NCBI RefSeq assembly: GCF_014784055.1
Contig: NZ_CP061813.1
Span: 831,501 to 895,500 of the forward strand
Reading direction: 5' to 3'
DNA length: 64,000 bases
DNA from: Polaribacter haliotis
GTDB taxonomy: Bacteria; Bacteroidota; Bacteroidia; Flavobacteriales; Flavobacteriaceae
Shown here: positions 44,498-52,306 of the stretch, piece by piece
Layout of the letters: every line of letters begins with the position of its first letter
Numbering within the stretch: the stretch's first letter is position 1
Notes under the pieces: generated by a model
Seen by the model: only the letters and a program-made list of their open reading frames with translations
Database searches by the model: none
Told to the model about the DNA's origin: nothing
Made by a program: the position numbers and the translations under genes

Positions 44498-44511
44498 AAG
44501 GTGTTTTTTTT
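44482..44511 (+). terminator. Terminator whose 5' arm lies inside the nth coding end
   Basis: The stem ACACCTT/AAGGTGT, extended by long A/T arms, is centred at 44496-44497, so its left arm encodes the last Lys-Lys-Thr-Pro codons plus the start of the stop codon. A long T-run follows. The A-run before it makes it usable from the other side for the convergent SDR gene. Confidence 0.85.
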
Positions 44512-44533
44512 TTAATAAAATTAAATACGTTTT

Positions 44534-45160
44534 TTATTCATTTGGTATTGCTTTTCCAATTAAGGTTTCTCCTTTTATAATTTCAAAAGTTTCATTTAAA
44601 GTTGCAGAATCATGTAAAACTCTTACCAAAGTTTGTGCAACATCCTCTCTACTAATTTCCCCAGATTTATTTAATTCTTTACTTAACTCTATTTTTCCAT
44701 ATCCTTTTTCGTTTGTTAATGCTCCTGGTCTTACTATAGAATAAGGCAAATTACTTTCTCTTAAATAAACATCTGCATTCTGTTTAGCTTTTAAATAATC
44801 TTTTAAATCTTCTGCTTCTTCTGGGCTATCTACTCCCATAGAACTTAACATTACAAATTTTCTAACGTTAGTTTTTTTACCAGCATCAATTAGTTTTTTT
44901 GCTCCATTTTCATCAACTTCTTTAACTTTTTTTCCTCCTGAGCCAGCAGCAAAAATAATTTTGTCTATATTTTTTGTTGTATTAGAAACATCATTCTCTA
45001 AATCTGCTAAAACAGTTTCTATGTTTCTATCTTCAAATTGCCTTTGTTGTTCTTTTTTTCGAACCATAGCAACTGGATTAAAATATTGTGATGACTCTAA
45101 TAATTCTACTATCTTTTTTCCTGTGGTACCATTTGCACCTGCTACTAATATATTTTCCAT
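44534..45160 (-). CDS. NAD(P)-binding atypical SDR / NmrA-like protein
   Basis: The 208-residue protein begins with the Rossmann glycine motif ILVAGANGTTGKKIVELL (about residues 4-21). It also shows VMLSSMGVDSPEE and the SIVRPGALTNEKGYG segment typical of extended or atypical SDR proteins. The usual catalytic Tyr-x-x-x-Lys is not clear, which is common for NmrA-like redox sensors and flavin-reductase-like members. The substrate is unknown. It is convergent with nth. Confidence 0.83.
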   Translation of the reverse strand: MENILVAGANGTTGKKIVELLESSQYFNPVAMVRKKEQQRQFEDRNIETVLADLENDVSNTTKNIDKIIFAAGSGGKKVKEVDENGAKKLIDAGKKTNVRKFVMLSSMGVDSPEEAEDLKDYLKAKQNADVYLRESNLPYSIVRPGALTNEKGYGKIELSKELNKSGEISREDVAQTLVRVLHDSATLNETFEIIKGETLIGKAIPNE

Positions 45161-45312
45161 GTTCGCAAGCTAGTATTAATATAAGATTAGTGTTAACTTG
45201 AATAAAATTTAGATTAACTGAATTGAATTAGTAAAAATGAGTAAGCTTTATAAGTTAGCAAAATAGTTATGTTGAGAATTGTAACAAAAATTTGACTTTT
45301 AAATATTGAAAT

Positions 45313-45344
45313 AAAAAAAGCCTCAACATTCGTTGAAGCTTTTT
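45313..45344 (-). terminator. Terminator downstream of the 46-residue small ORF
   Basis: On the minus strand, AAAAAGCTTCAAC pairs with GTTGAGGCTTTTT around a GAAT loop with one mismatch and is followed by a run of seven T. It closes the sigma factor/small ORF unit. Confidence 0.8.
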
Positions 45345-45350
45345 CCACTC

Positions 45351-45491
45351 TTAATTCAAATTCAATTCAATGAAATCTTTTGATTTGGTTTTTACAAAAG
45401 TTAGCGATTTGGAAAAATTAATCAAAAATTGAACTGTTTCTTTTTTTGGTTGCATCTCTAAATGAGAAGACTTTTCTGAGTAAAGTTGCAT
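45351..45491 (-). CDS. Small ORF, 46 residues, downstream of the ECF sigma gene
   Basis: An ATG at 45491 opens a 46-codon frame ending at the TAA at 45351. The product begins MQLYSEKSSHLEMQPKKETV and continues with a basic amphipathic part (QFLINFSKSL). An internal ATG (residue 13) is an alternative start giving a 34-residue product. It lies 60 bases after the sigma stop on the same strand and has a good terminator 6 bases after its stop, which is what a real last gene of an operon looks like. I do not recognise a family. The gap 45161-45551 otherwise holds only the terminator and an AT-rich stretch. Confidence 0.55.
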   Translation of the reverse strand: MQLYSEKSSHLEMQPKKETVQFLINFSKSLTFVKTKSKDFIELNLN

Positions 45492-45551
45492 CGTATAAGC
45501 TATTTAATTTATTGGTTATAAACAGTTAACGAAACAATTTTACTTTTATTA

Positions 45552-46139
45552 TTAGTTCACCAAAATAATTTTATGTTTTTCTATTAATTTACGCATATTT
45601 ATTAAAGCATAACGCATTCTACCCAAAGCTGTATTGATGCTAACACCAGTGTTTTCACTTATTTCCTTAAAACTCATGTCTTTGTACATGCGCATTACTA
45701 AAACTTCTTTTTGTTCATCTGGAAGTTCATTAATTAGCTCACGAACATCATTATAAATCTGTTCTTGGATAATTTTCTTTTCTGCATTTAAGCTTCCATC
45801 ACCTAAAACAGAAAAAATATCGAACTCATCTGTATTTTTAAAATTTGGCATTCTATTATTTTTTCTAAAATAATCAATCACCAAATTATGAGCAATTCTC
45901 ATTACCCATGGTAAAAACTTTCCTTCTTCGTTATATTTTCCTTTTTTTAAAGTTCTAATTACTTTAATAAAAGTATCTTGAAAAATATCTTCAGTAACAT
46001 CTTTACTTTGCACTTTACTGTAAATAAAACTAAATAAACGTTGCTGATGCCTATTGATTAATATAGATAAAGAAGCCTCTTTACCACTAATATAATCACT
46101 TACTAAAATACTGTCTGAAATTTTGTTTGCACGTATCAT
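45552..46139 (-). CDS. ECF-type RNA polymerase sigma factor
   Basis: The 195-residue protein has region 2 (INRHQQRLFSFIYSKV, DVTEDIFQDTFIKVIR, FLPWVMRIAHNLVIDYFRK) and region 4 (LPDEQKEVLVMRMYKDMSFKEISENTGVSINTALGRMRYAL). The order and spacing are those of sigma-70 ECF factors. No anti-sigma gene follows. The only candidate next to it is the 46-residue ORF, so control may be different. The gene is divergent from uvrA in a 215-base gap, a common flavobacterial neighbourhood. Confidence 0.93.
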   Translation of the reverse strand: MIRANKISDSILVSDYISGKEASLSILINRHQQRLFSFIYSKVQSKDVTEDIFQDTFIKVIRTLKKGKYNEEGKFLPWVMRIAHNLVIDYFRKNNRMPNFKNTDEFDIFSVLGDGSLNAEKKIIQEQIYNDVRELINELPDEQKEVLVMRMYKDMSFKEISENTGVSINTALGRMRYALINMRKLIEKHKIILVN

Positions 46140-46354
46140 AATTACCTTGTAGAAAAGCGAAAAGGCTTTTCCTATTATTATTTTGTTAATAATTTTTGAA
46201 GTAATTTTATGCTATATACGTCTAATTTTGTGTGGTTTATGAATAACAAATATGCTTCTTATTTTTCAATCAAGCAAACTTTTCTTAAAAAAAGTGTATA
46301 GATTCCATAAAAAAGGCAATTTTTTGGTAAATTTATCGTTCATATTTCTGCTAA

Positions 46355-49147
46355 ATGATAAAAGATATTTCCAAAGTAAATCCGAAAGAAAACATCATAA
46401 TTAAAGGAGCTAGACTCCATAATTTAAAAAATATTGATGTTGTAATTCCTAGAAATAAATTAGTTGTAATTACTGGTTTATCTGGTTCTGGAAAATCTTC
46501 TTTAGCTTTTGATACCTTGTATGCAGAAGGTCAAAGACGTTATGTAGAAAGTTTAAGTTCTTATGCACGTCAGTTTTTAGGAAAATTACACAAACCAAAA
46601 GTAGATTATATCAAAGGAATTGCGCCTGCAATTGCGATTGAGCAGAAAGTAAACTCAACAAATCCTCGTTCTACAGTTGGAACATCAACAGAAATTTACG
46701 ATTACATTAAATTATTATATGCAAGAATTGGAAAAACCATCTCTCCTATTTCTGGGCAAGAAGTAAAAAAAGACACAGTTTCCGATGTTGTAAACTTTAT
46801 AAAAAAGTTTGAGCAGAAAACGAAATTATTATTATTAGCTCCTGTTACAATTAATGAAGATCGCGATTTAAAAACGGTTCTACAAGTTCTAGAACAACAA
46901 GGTTATGCGCGTTTAAAATGGAATGATAAAGTTTACAGAATTGGGGATTTCCCTCAAAAAGATTTCAAAAACGAACCTTTATTTTTAGTGGTTGATAGAA
47001 TTGTTACGAAAGATGATGAAGATTTTTACAACAGATTGGCAGATGCAATTCAGACTGCTTTTTTCGAAGGAAAAGGAATTTGTTTTATCGAAAATTTAGC
47101 AGATAATAAAGTGTCTGAATTTAGCAATCAGTTCGATTTAGATGGAATGTCTTTTCTCGAACCAAACACGCATTTGTTTAGTTTTAACAATCCTTATGGA
47201 GCTTGCCCAACTTGTGAAGGTTATGGAAATGTCATTGGAATTGATGAAGATTTGGTAATTCCTAACACTGGTTTATCAATTATGGAAGATGCTATTTTTC
47301 CTTTTAAAACGCCTTCTTACATTCATTATAAAGAAGATTTAATTGATGTTGCATATAAGTTTGATATTCCAATTCACAAACCTTGGTTTCAGTTAACAGA
47401 AAAACAACAGGAATTAGTTTGGTCTGGAAATAAGAGTTTTAACGGAATTCAGCATTTTTTTACGGTTTTAGAAGAAAAAAGTTATAAAATTCAGAATCGT
47501 GTAATGTTGTCTCGTTATCGAGGAAAAACGAAATGTACTACTTGTAATGGCAAGCGTTTGCGAAAAGAAACCGATTATGTAAAAATAAATAAAAAGACAA
47601 TTTCTGACTTGGTAACGCTTCCTTTAGATGAATTATCTGTCTTTTTCAAAAATTTAAAATTAGATAAATACGAAGAGAAAATAGGTAAACGTTTGTTGAC
47701 GGAAATTAATAATCGACTACAATTTTTAACGAATGTTGGTTTGAATTATTTAACTATCAACAGAACTTCTAACACACTTTCAGGTGGGGAAAGTCAGCGT
47801 ATAAATTTAGCAACTTCGTTAGGAAGTTCACTTGTAGGTTCTATGTATATTCTAGATGAACCGAGTATTGGTTTGCATCCAAAAGATACAGAAAGATTAA
47901 TTGGCGTTTTAAAAGATTTGCGTGATTTAGGTAACACAGTTGTGGTTGTGGAGCATGATGAAGATATTATGAAAGAGGCTGATTATATTATAGATATTGG
48001 CCCAGAAGCAGGAACTTTTGGTGGACATGTTGTTGCAGAAGGAACTTTTAAAGAAATTCTAAAATCCGATTCTTTAACTGCACAATACTTAAATGACGAT
48101 TTACGAATTGAAGTTCCAACAAAACGTAGAACATCAAAAAATAATATTCAGATAATTGGCGCTAGAGAACACAATTTAAAAAATATCGATGTTACTTTTC
48201 CACTAAATTGTTTATCCGTAATTACTGGAGTTTCTGGTTCTGGAAAAAGTACTTTGGTAAAGAATATTTTATATCCATCAATGCAAAAAAAGTTGAATGG
48301 TTATGGAGATAAAATTGGGCAACATACAGATATTAAAGGAAGTTTTGAAACGATAAAACATGTAGAATTTATAGATCAAAACCCAATTGGGCGTTCTTCT
48401 CGTTCCAATCCTGTAACTTATATAAAGGCTTATGATGATATTAGAGCATTATTCTCAAATCAGAAATTATCAAAAATAAGAAACTACAAACCCAAACATT
48501 TTTCTTTTAATGTTGAAGGTGGACGTTGCGAAGTTTGTAAAGGTGAAGGAGAGGTTACAATTGAAATGCAATTTATGGCAGACGTCCATTTAGAATGTGA
48601 TGTTTGTAATGGAAAACGTTTCAAAAAAGAAGTTTTAGAAGTTAAATTTGATGGAAAATCTATTGACGATATTTTAAATTTAACTATTGATGATGCTGTG
48701 GAATTTTTCTCTGAAAACTTAGTAACTAAAATCGCGCAAAAACTAAAACCTTTGCAAGATGTTGGTTTAGGATATGTGCAATTAGGGCAATCTTCTTCTA
48801 CGCTTTCTGGAGGAGAAGCACAAAGAATAAAATTGGCTTCGTTTTTAGTAAAAGGGAACACTAAAGATAAAGCACTATTTATTTTTGATGAACCTACAAC
48901 AGGTTTACATTTTCACGATATTCAAAAATTATTAGCTTCTTTTAATGCTTTAATCGATAAAGGCCATTCCATCATCGTTATTGAGCACAATATAGAACTA
49001 ATAAAATGTGCAGATTATATAATTGATTTAGGTTTAGAAGGAGGAAAAAATGGAGGTAAATTGATTTTCCAAGGAACTCCAGAAGAATTAGCTAGAAATA
49101 AAGAATCTTATACTGCTAAATATTTAGCAGAGAAATTGGTGTTTTAG
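46355..49147 (+). CDS. uvrA: Excinuclease ABC subunit A
   Basis: The 930-residue protein is a full UvrA. Two ABC ATPase units are visible with Walker A GLSGSGKSS (residues 41-49) and GVSGSGKST (about 629-637). Both signature motifs (LSGGESQRI and LSGGEAQRI) are present. Zinc-binding CxxC pairs occur (CPTCEGYG, CTTCNGKR, CEVCKGEGE, CDVCNGKR). It recognises bulky DNA damage and loads UvrB. The stop codon overlaps the GTG of the next gene by one base, so the downstream membrane protein is translationally coupled. Confidence 0.96.
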   Translation: MIKDISKVNPKENIIIKGARLHNLKNIDVVIPRNKLVVITGLSGSGKSSLAFDTLYAEGQRRYVESLSSYARQFLGKLHKPKVDYIKGIAPAIAIEQKVNSTNPRSTVGTSTEIYDYIKLLYARIGKTISPISGQEVKKDTVSDVVNFIKKFEQKTKLLLLAPVTINEDRDLKTVLQVLEQQGYARLKWNDKVYRIGDFPQKDFKNEPLFLVVDRIVTKDDEDFYNRLADAIQTAFFEGKGICFIENLADNKVSEFSNQFDLDGMSFLEPNTHLFSFNNPYGACPTCEGYGNVIGIDEDLVIPNTGLSIMEDAIFPFKTPSYIHYKEDLIDVAYKFDIPIHKPWFQLTEKQQELVWSGNKSFNGIQHFFTVLEEKSYKIQNRVMLSRYRGKTKCTTCNGKRLRKETDYVKINKKTISDLVTLPLDELSVFFKNLKLDKYEEKIGKRLLTEINNRLQFLTNVGLNYLTINRTSNTLSGGESQRINLATSLGSSLVGSMYILDEPSIGLHPKDTERLIGVLKDLRDLGNTVVVVEHDEDIMKEADYIIDIGPEAGTFGGHVVAEGTFKEILKSDSLTAQYLNDDLRIEVPTKRRTSKNNIQIIGAREHNLKNIDVTFPLNCLSVITGVSGSGKSTLVKNILYPSMQKKLNGYGDKIGQHTDIKGSFETIKHVEFIDQNPIGRSSRSNPVTYIKAYDDIRALFSNQKLSKIRNYKPKHFSFNVEGGRCEVCKGEGEVTIEMQFMADVHLECDVCNGKRFKKEVLEVKFDGKSIDDILNLTIDDAVEFFSENLVTKIAQKLKPLQDVGLGYVQLGQSSSTLSGGEAQRIKLASFLVKGNTKDKALFIFDEPTTGLHFHDIQKLLASFNALIDKGHSIIVIEHNIELIKCADYIIDLGLEGGKNGGKLIFQGTPEELARNKESYTAKYLAEKLVF

Positions 49148-49671
49148 TGGCTGGAATATTTTTCATATTTATTTTATTACCAATTAGTCTAATCTTGCTC
49201 ATAACTGCTGGTATCACAAATAAAAAAATATTTGCACAAGTTGTTTTATATTTTTGGTTGTTTGTTATTATTATATCAATTTTAGGAGAAATTTCACGAC
49301 CTTTATTTGAAAAGAAAGTTTTAGAAAAATCAGATTTTTATGGAGAATATATAATTGATAGAAATTATTTTTCTCCAAAACAAGCAGATTGGCAGTACAA
49401 TAATTTTCGATTTGAGATTAAAGAAAATGATTCAATCTATTTTTATGTCACAGATGGAAAAGTCATAAATGAAACTTACAAAGGAAAATTTTCTACAAGA
49501 AAAACTTTCACATCAGAAAGACCTAAACTTGAAATGTTATTTCCAAACCATCATATTTTAACAACCAATCCAACAGTTTACAGAGAAATTTGGGATTTTA
49601 TTCTTGTATTTAATTCTCCTAAATTTAATAATATGTATTTTCGAAAAGGAGAATGGAAAGAAATTAACTAA
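49147..49671 (+). CDS. Membrane protein of unknown function coupled to uvrA
   Basis: The 174-residue protein starts at a GTG overlapping the last base of the uvrA stop. Two N-terminal membrane helices (about residues 3-22 and 27-48) are followed by a 125-residue extracytoplasmic or cytoplasmic domain with a beta-rich pattern (FYGEYIIDRNYF, FRFEIKENDSIYFYVTDGK). This layout resembles small sensor-like or lipocalin-like domains on a double anchor, but I recognise no family. It precedes another membrane protein by 2 bases. Confidence 0.7.
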   Translation: MAGIFFIFILLPISLILLITAGITNKKIFAQVVLYFWLFVIIISILGEISRPLFEKKVLEKSDFYGEYIIDRNYFSPKQADWQYNNFRFEIKENDSIYFYVTDGKVINETYKGKFSTRKTFTSERPKLEMLFPNHHILTTNPTVYREIWDFILVFNSPKFNNMYFRKGEWKEIN

Positions 49672-49673
49672 TT

Positions 49674-50816
49674 ATGCTAAAAAACTTAACCAACGAACAA
49701 AAAGTAAACTCTGTAAGAATTTTAGCAATTCTACCTGTTTTGGTTATGATGTTGTATGCACCAAAATTATGGCTTACAACTAAAATATTTCCTGTAATTC
49801 CTTTGTTTGATTGGTTGCCAATACCTACTGCTCCTTTTGATTATATTTTAGCAGGTTTCTTTTTTGTGATTCAAGTTGTATATATTTTTCAGAATAAAAG
49901 ATGGCAAGGTTGGTTAGTTGTTTTACTCTACGTTTTATTAGCTTTAATTGACCAAAACAGACTCCAACCCTACTTCTACCAAAGTTTTTTAACCATTTTT
50001 GCAATTGTTTTATTTCCTAAAAACGCCGATGCAAAAAAAGTTTTATATGCAGTTATTCTCGTTTTCTTTGCAACTTATTTTTGGAGCGGAATTCAGAAAG
50101 TTAACGAAGCATTTTATGTGCAATGGTTAAGTGCTTTAAACAAACATTTTAGTTGTGTAGAAACTGTAAATACAGCTTTAATTTGTTTACCTCAATGGTT
50201 TTTAGAATTGTTTACGTATGCTGTTCCTTGGTTGGAAGCATCAATGGGTGTTTTATTATTGTTTAATAAAACGAGAAAATTCGGAGTGATTTTCATTATA
50301 GGAATGCATGGGATTATCACTTTTTTGCTTTTCTATTTAGGCTATGGTTACAATGTTGTGCCTTGGAATATTCAGAATATGATTAGCGTATTTATTATTT
50401 TTTGGACGCTAAAAACCACAAATGCTTTAGAGTTTTTCTTAAAGTTCTTCAACAAACAAAAATTAGTTATTTTGGTGTTTACGATGGTTTTACCTTTAGC
50501 GAATAACCTAACTGGTTTTTATGATAATTTACTTTCTTTTCATTTTTTTACGGCAGATTTAAACTATTACAATGTTTTTATCAATAATGAATTAGAGGAA
50601 GCACTTCCAGAACATATTCAAAATTTTTACAGATATGAAAATGGAAAGACTTACATTCAAATGAATGAATGGGCACAATATGACAATAAAGTGCTGTTTT
50701 ATCCTGAAGAACGCATCATAAAATATATGGATGCTTATTTACGTTCGTTTGCCAAAAATCCAGATGAAAAAGGGTTAACAGAATTGGTTAATTATAATGA
50801 GGTTATTATTGAGTAA
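49674..50816 (+). CDS. Polytopic membrane protein of unknown function
   Basis: The 380-residue protein has about eight hydrophobic helices. It contains a conserved-looking segment ATYFWSGIQKVNEAF (about residues 136-150) and IIGMHGIITFLLFYLGYG. Such SGIQK and HG motifs recall the HTTM-like or DoxX-like groups, but the match is weak, and the C-terminal 110 residues are soluble. It follows the 174-residue gene by 2 bases, so the two may act together. No function is assigned. Confidence 0.65.
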   Translation: MLKNLTNEQKVNSVRILAILPVLVMMLYAPKLWLTTKIFPVIPLFDWLPIPTAPFDYILAGFFFVIQVVYIFQNKRWQGWLVVLLYVLLALIDQNRLQPYFYQSFLTIFAIVLFPKNADAKKVLYAVILVFFATYFWSGIQKVNEAFYVQWLSALNKHFSCVETVNTALICLPQWFLELFTYAVPWLEASMGVLLLFNKTRKFGVIFIIGMHGIITFLLFYLGYGYNVVPWNIQNMISVFIIFWTLKTTNALEFFLKFFNKQKLVILVFTMVLPLANNLTGFYDNLLSFHFFTADLNYYNVFINNELEEALPEHIQNFYRYENGKTYIQMNEWAQYDNKVLFYPEERIIKYMDAYLRSFAKNPDEKGLTELVNYNEVIIE

Positions 50817-51113
50817 TCTTTTTTTAATTTCCTTACGTAATTTGTCACTCTGCAATGCTAGAGGCTAAAAATTATTAATTTACTCTTATGTAAGACGCTT
50901 TAACGTGACAAACTTCTAGGTCTGTTCGTGGAATTTTTGAAAATAATATCTTATTTCTTACTTTCTGTGATTGAGTAAATCTCACAATTCGTGGCAAATT
51001 TCATAATTAATAAACGAATTCTAATTCATCCTTCACGAATTCTAATACAGCCAAAATTTAAGTAAAGTTCTCTACTACTTTTACAGTGTATTAACACTTA
51101 AAAATTAGAAACC
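50817..51113. other. Non-coding gap with weak inverted repeats
   Basis: No ORF with coding character is seen. TTTGTCAC (50841-50848) and GTGACAAA (50905-50912) form an 8-bp inverted repeat around a GC-richer stretch, and a TTACGTAA palindrome lies just before. The right part has a TACTTTTA box at about 51074, one mismatch from the -7 consensus, 33 bases before the next start codon. Confidence 0.4.
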
Positions 51114-52217
51114 ATGAGAACATTATCAAAAAAATTAATTATTGTATTTTCATTTATATTAACATTAACGCTTTGTTTAAGATGTGATAATCCAGAAGTT
51201 AAAAAAGAAAATCAGAAAAAAGTTGTTGCTGAAAACAACACACCAATTTCAACAGAATTAAAAACTAAAGAAAAAAAAATAACCTATAAAAAACCAATCG
51301 TATTTATTGCAGGTTTCGACAAAGGAAATGAAACATTTTATTCTACTGCAAGAAATTATTTTAAAGAAAAAGGATTAAAAGTTATCGATGGTCAATATTC
51401 CTTAGAAGAAATTATTACTTGGTTAAATGATAATGGAAATAAGAATCCTTATAGCGAAATTCATATAGTAAATAAAAGCAATCCTTACAAAGGAATGAAT
51501 TTAGAAACCATTGTAAGAGGAGATAAAATTACATCAGAAACATTAAGAAAAACGATTACTCAAGGAACATTACCAAAATTGAAAAATGTGGTAAATAAAA
51601 ATTCTAAAATTATATTTCATGCTTCTGGTTTAATCGAAAATGCCGATTTAATTAAAACGCTAAAAGATGCATTTCATACAAGTGAAAACGCAAAAGTAAT
51701 TGCATCTCCTTATCACACAATTTTCGGAGGAAAATTCTCAAATCATTATTTGGCAAAACCTTTCTATGTTTTTTATCCGACAGCGAATTCACCTGGAAAA
51801 ATGGATTTATCGAAAGAAATGGCTAAGAAATACCCAGAAGAAACAGAAATCGATTGGTATGATGCCTTAAATAATGAAGAAGAAAGATATGTAGGTGAAG
51901 CTTATACAACTCAATTTAGTATTCCTGTTCAATGGAAATTCGATTTCCATAATACAGATGAAGAAATGCCAAAATTTACCATGCAAGAAGAAGTAATGGA
52001 TTGGATTGAATTACACAACGAATTAACTGCAGAATTGAATAAGCTAAACATTCCAATTGAAAAATTTAGATGGAATTGGTCTGTAAAAAATAACATGTTA
52101 GTAATTAGAGGAAGAACAACTGGTTTGTGTGTTTTAAAACCATTAATTAAGCCTTATGGAGATCTAAAACATATAGAGCCAGATACAAGCAACAAGCGTT
52201 TGTACGCAATGAAATAG
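51114..52217 (+). CDS. Probable exported lipoprotein of unknown function
   Basis: The 367-residue protein has a hydrophobic N-terminus (KKLIIVFSFILTLTLCLRCDN) with a Cys at the end, consistent with a lipoprotein signal with the Cys-Asp-Asn start. A charged linker of about 30 residues follows. Two alpha/beta-like parts follow, with a VFIAGFDKGNETFYSTARNYF start (about residues 62-82), KIIFHASGLIENADLI and VIASPYHTIFGG. The C-terminus contains FRWNWSVKNNMLVIRGRTTGL. I do not recognise a family. The strand-helix order at 60-200 could be a Rossmann-like fold. It is transcribed with, but separated by a terminator from, the following kinase gene. Confidence 0.65.
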   Translation: MRTLSKKLIIVFSFILTLTLCLRCDNPEVKKENQKKVVAENNTPISTELKTKEKKITYKKPIVFIAGFDKGNETFYSTARNYFKEKGLKVIDGQYSLEEIITWLNDNGNKNPYSEIHIVNKSNPYKGMNLETIVRGDKITSETLRKTITQGTLPKLKNVVNKNSKIIFHASGLIENADLIKTLKDAFHTSENAKVIASPYHTIFGGKFSNHYLAKPFYVFYPTANSPGKMDLSKEMAKKYPEETEIDWYDALNNEEERYVGEAYTTQFSIPVQWKFDFHNTDEEMPKFTMQEEVMDWIELHNELTAELNKLNIPIEKFRWNWSVKNNMLVIRGRTTGLCVLKPLIKPYGDLKHIEPDTSNKRLYAMK

Positions 52218-52244
52218 TAAATGAATTGTAAATTATAGATGGAG

Positions 52245-52287
52245 AAAACGTCATTGCACAAAATTAAAAATGGTGTAATGACGTTTT
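52245..52287 (+). terminator. Long hairpin terminator after the lipoprotein gene
   Basis: AAAACGTCATT (52245-52255) and AATGACGTTTT (52277-52287) pair perfectly, and the inner bases extend the stem to about 15 bp. It is 27 bases after the lipoprotein stop and 6 bases before the -7 box of the kinase gene. Confidence 0.8.
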
Positions 52288-52293
52288 AATTAG

Positions 52294-52301
52294 TAAGTTT
52301 G
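52294..52301 (+). promoter_or_regulatory. Predicted -7 box immediately before the LytS-type kinase start
   Basis: TAAGTTTG is a perfect TAnnTTTG match. Only 5 bases separate it from the ATG, so transcription starting about 5-7 bases after the box would make a leaderless or nearly leaderless mRNA. Confidence 0.5.
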
Positions 52302-52306
52302 TTAAA

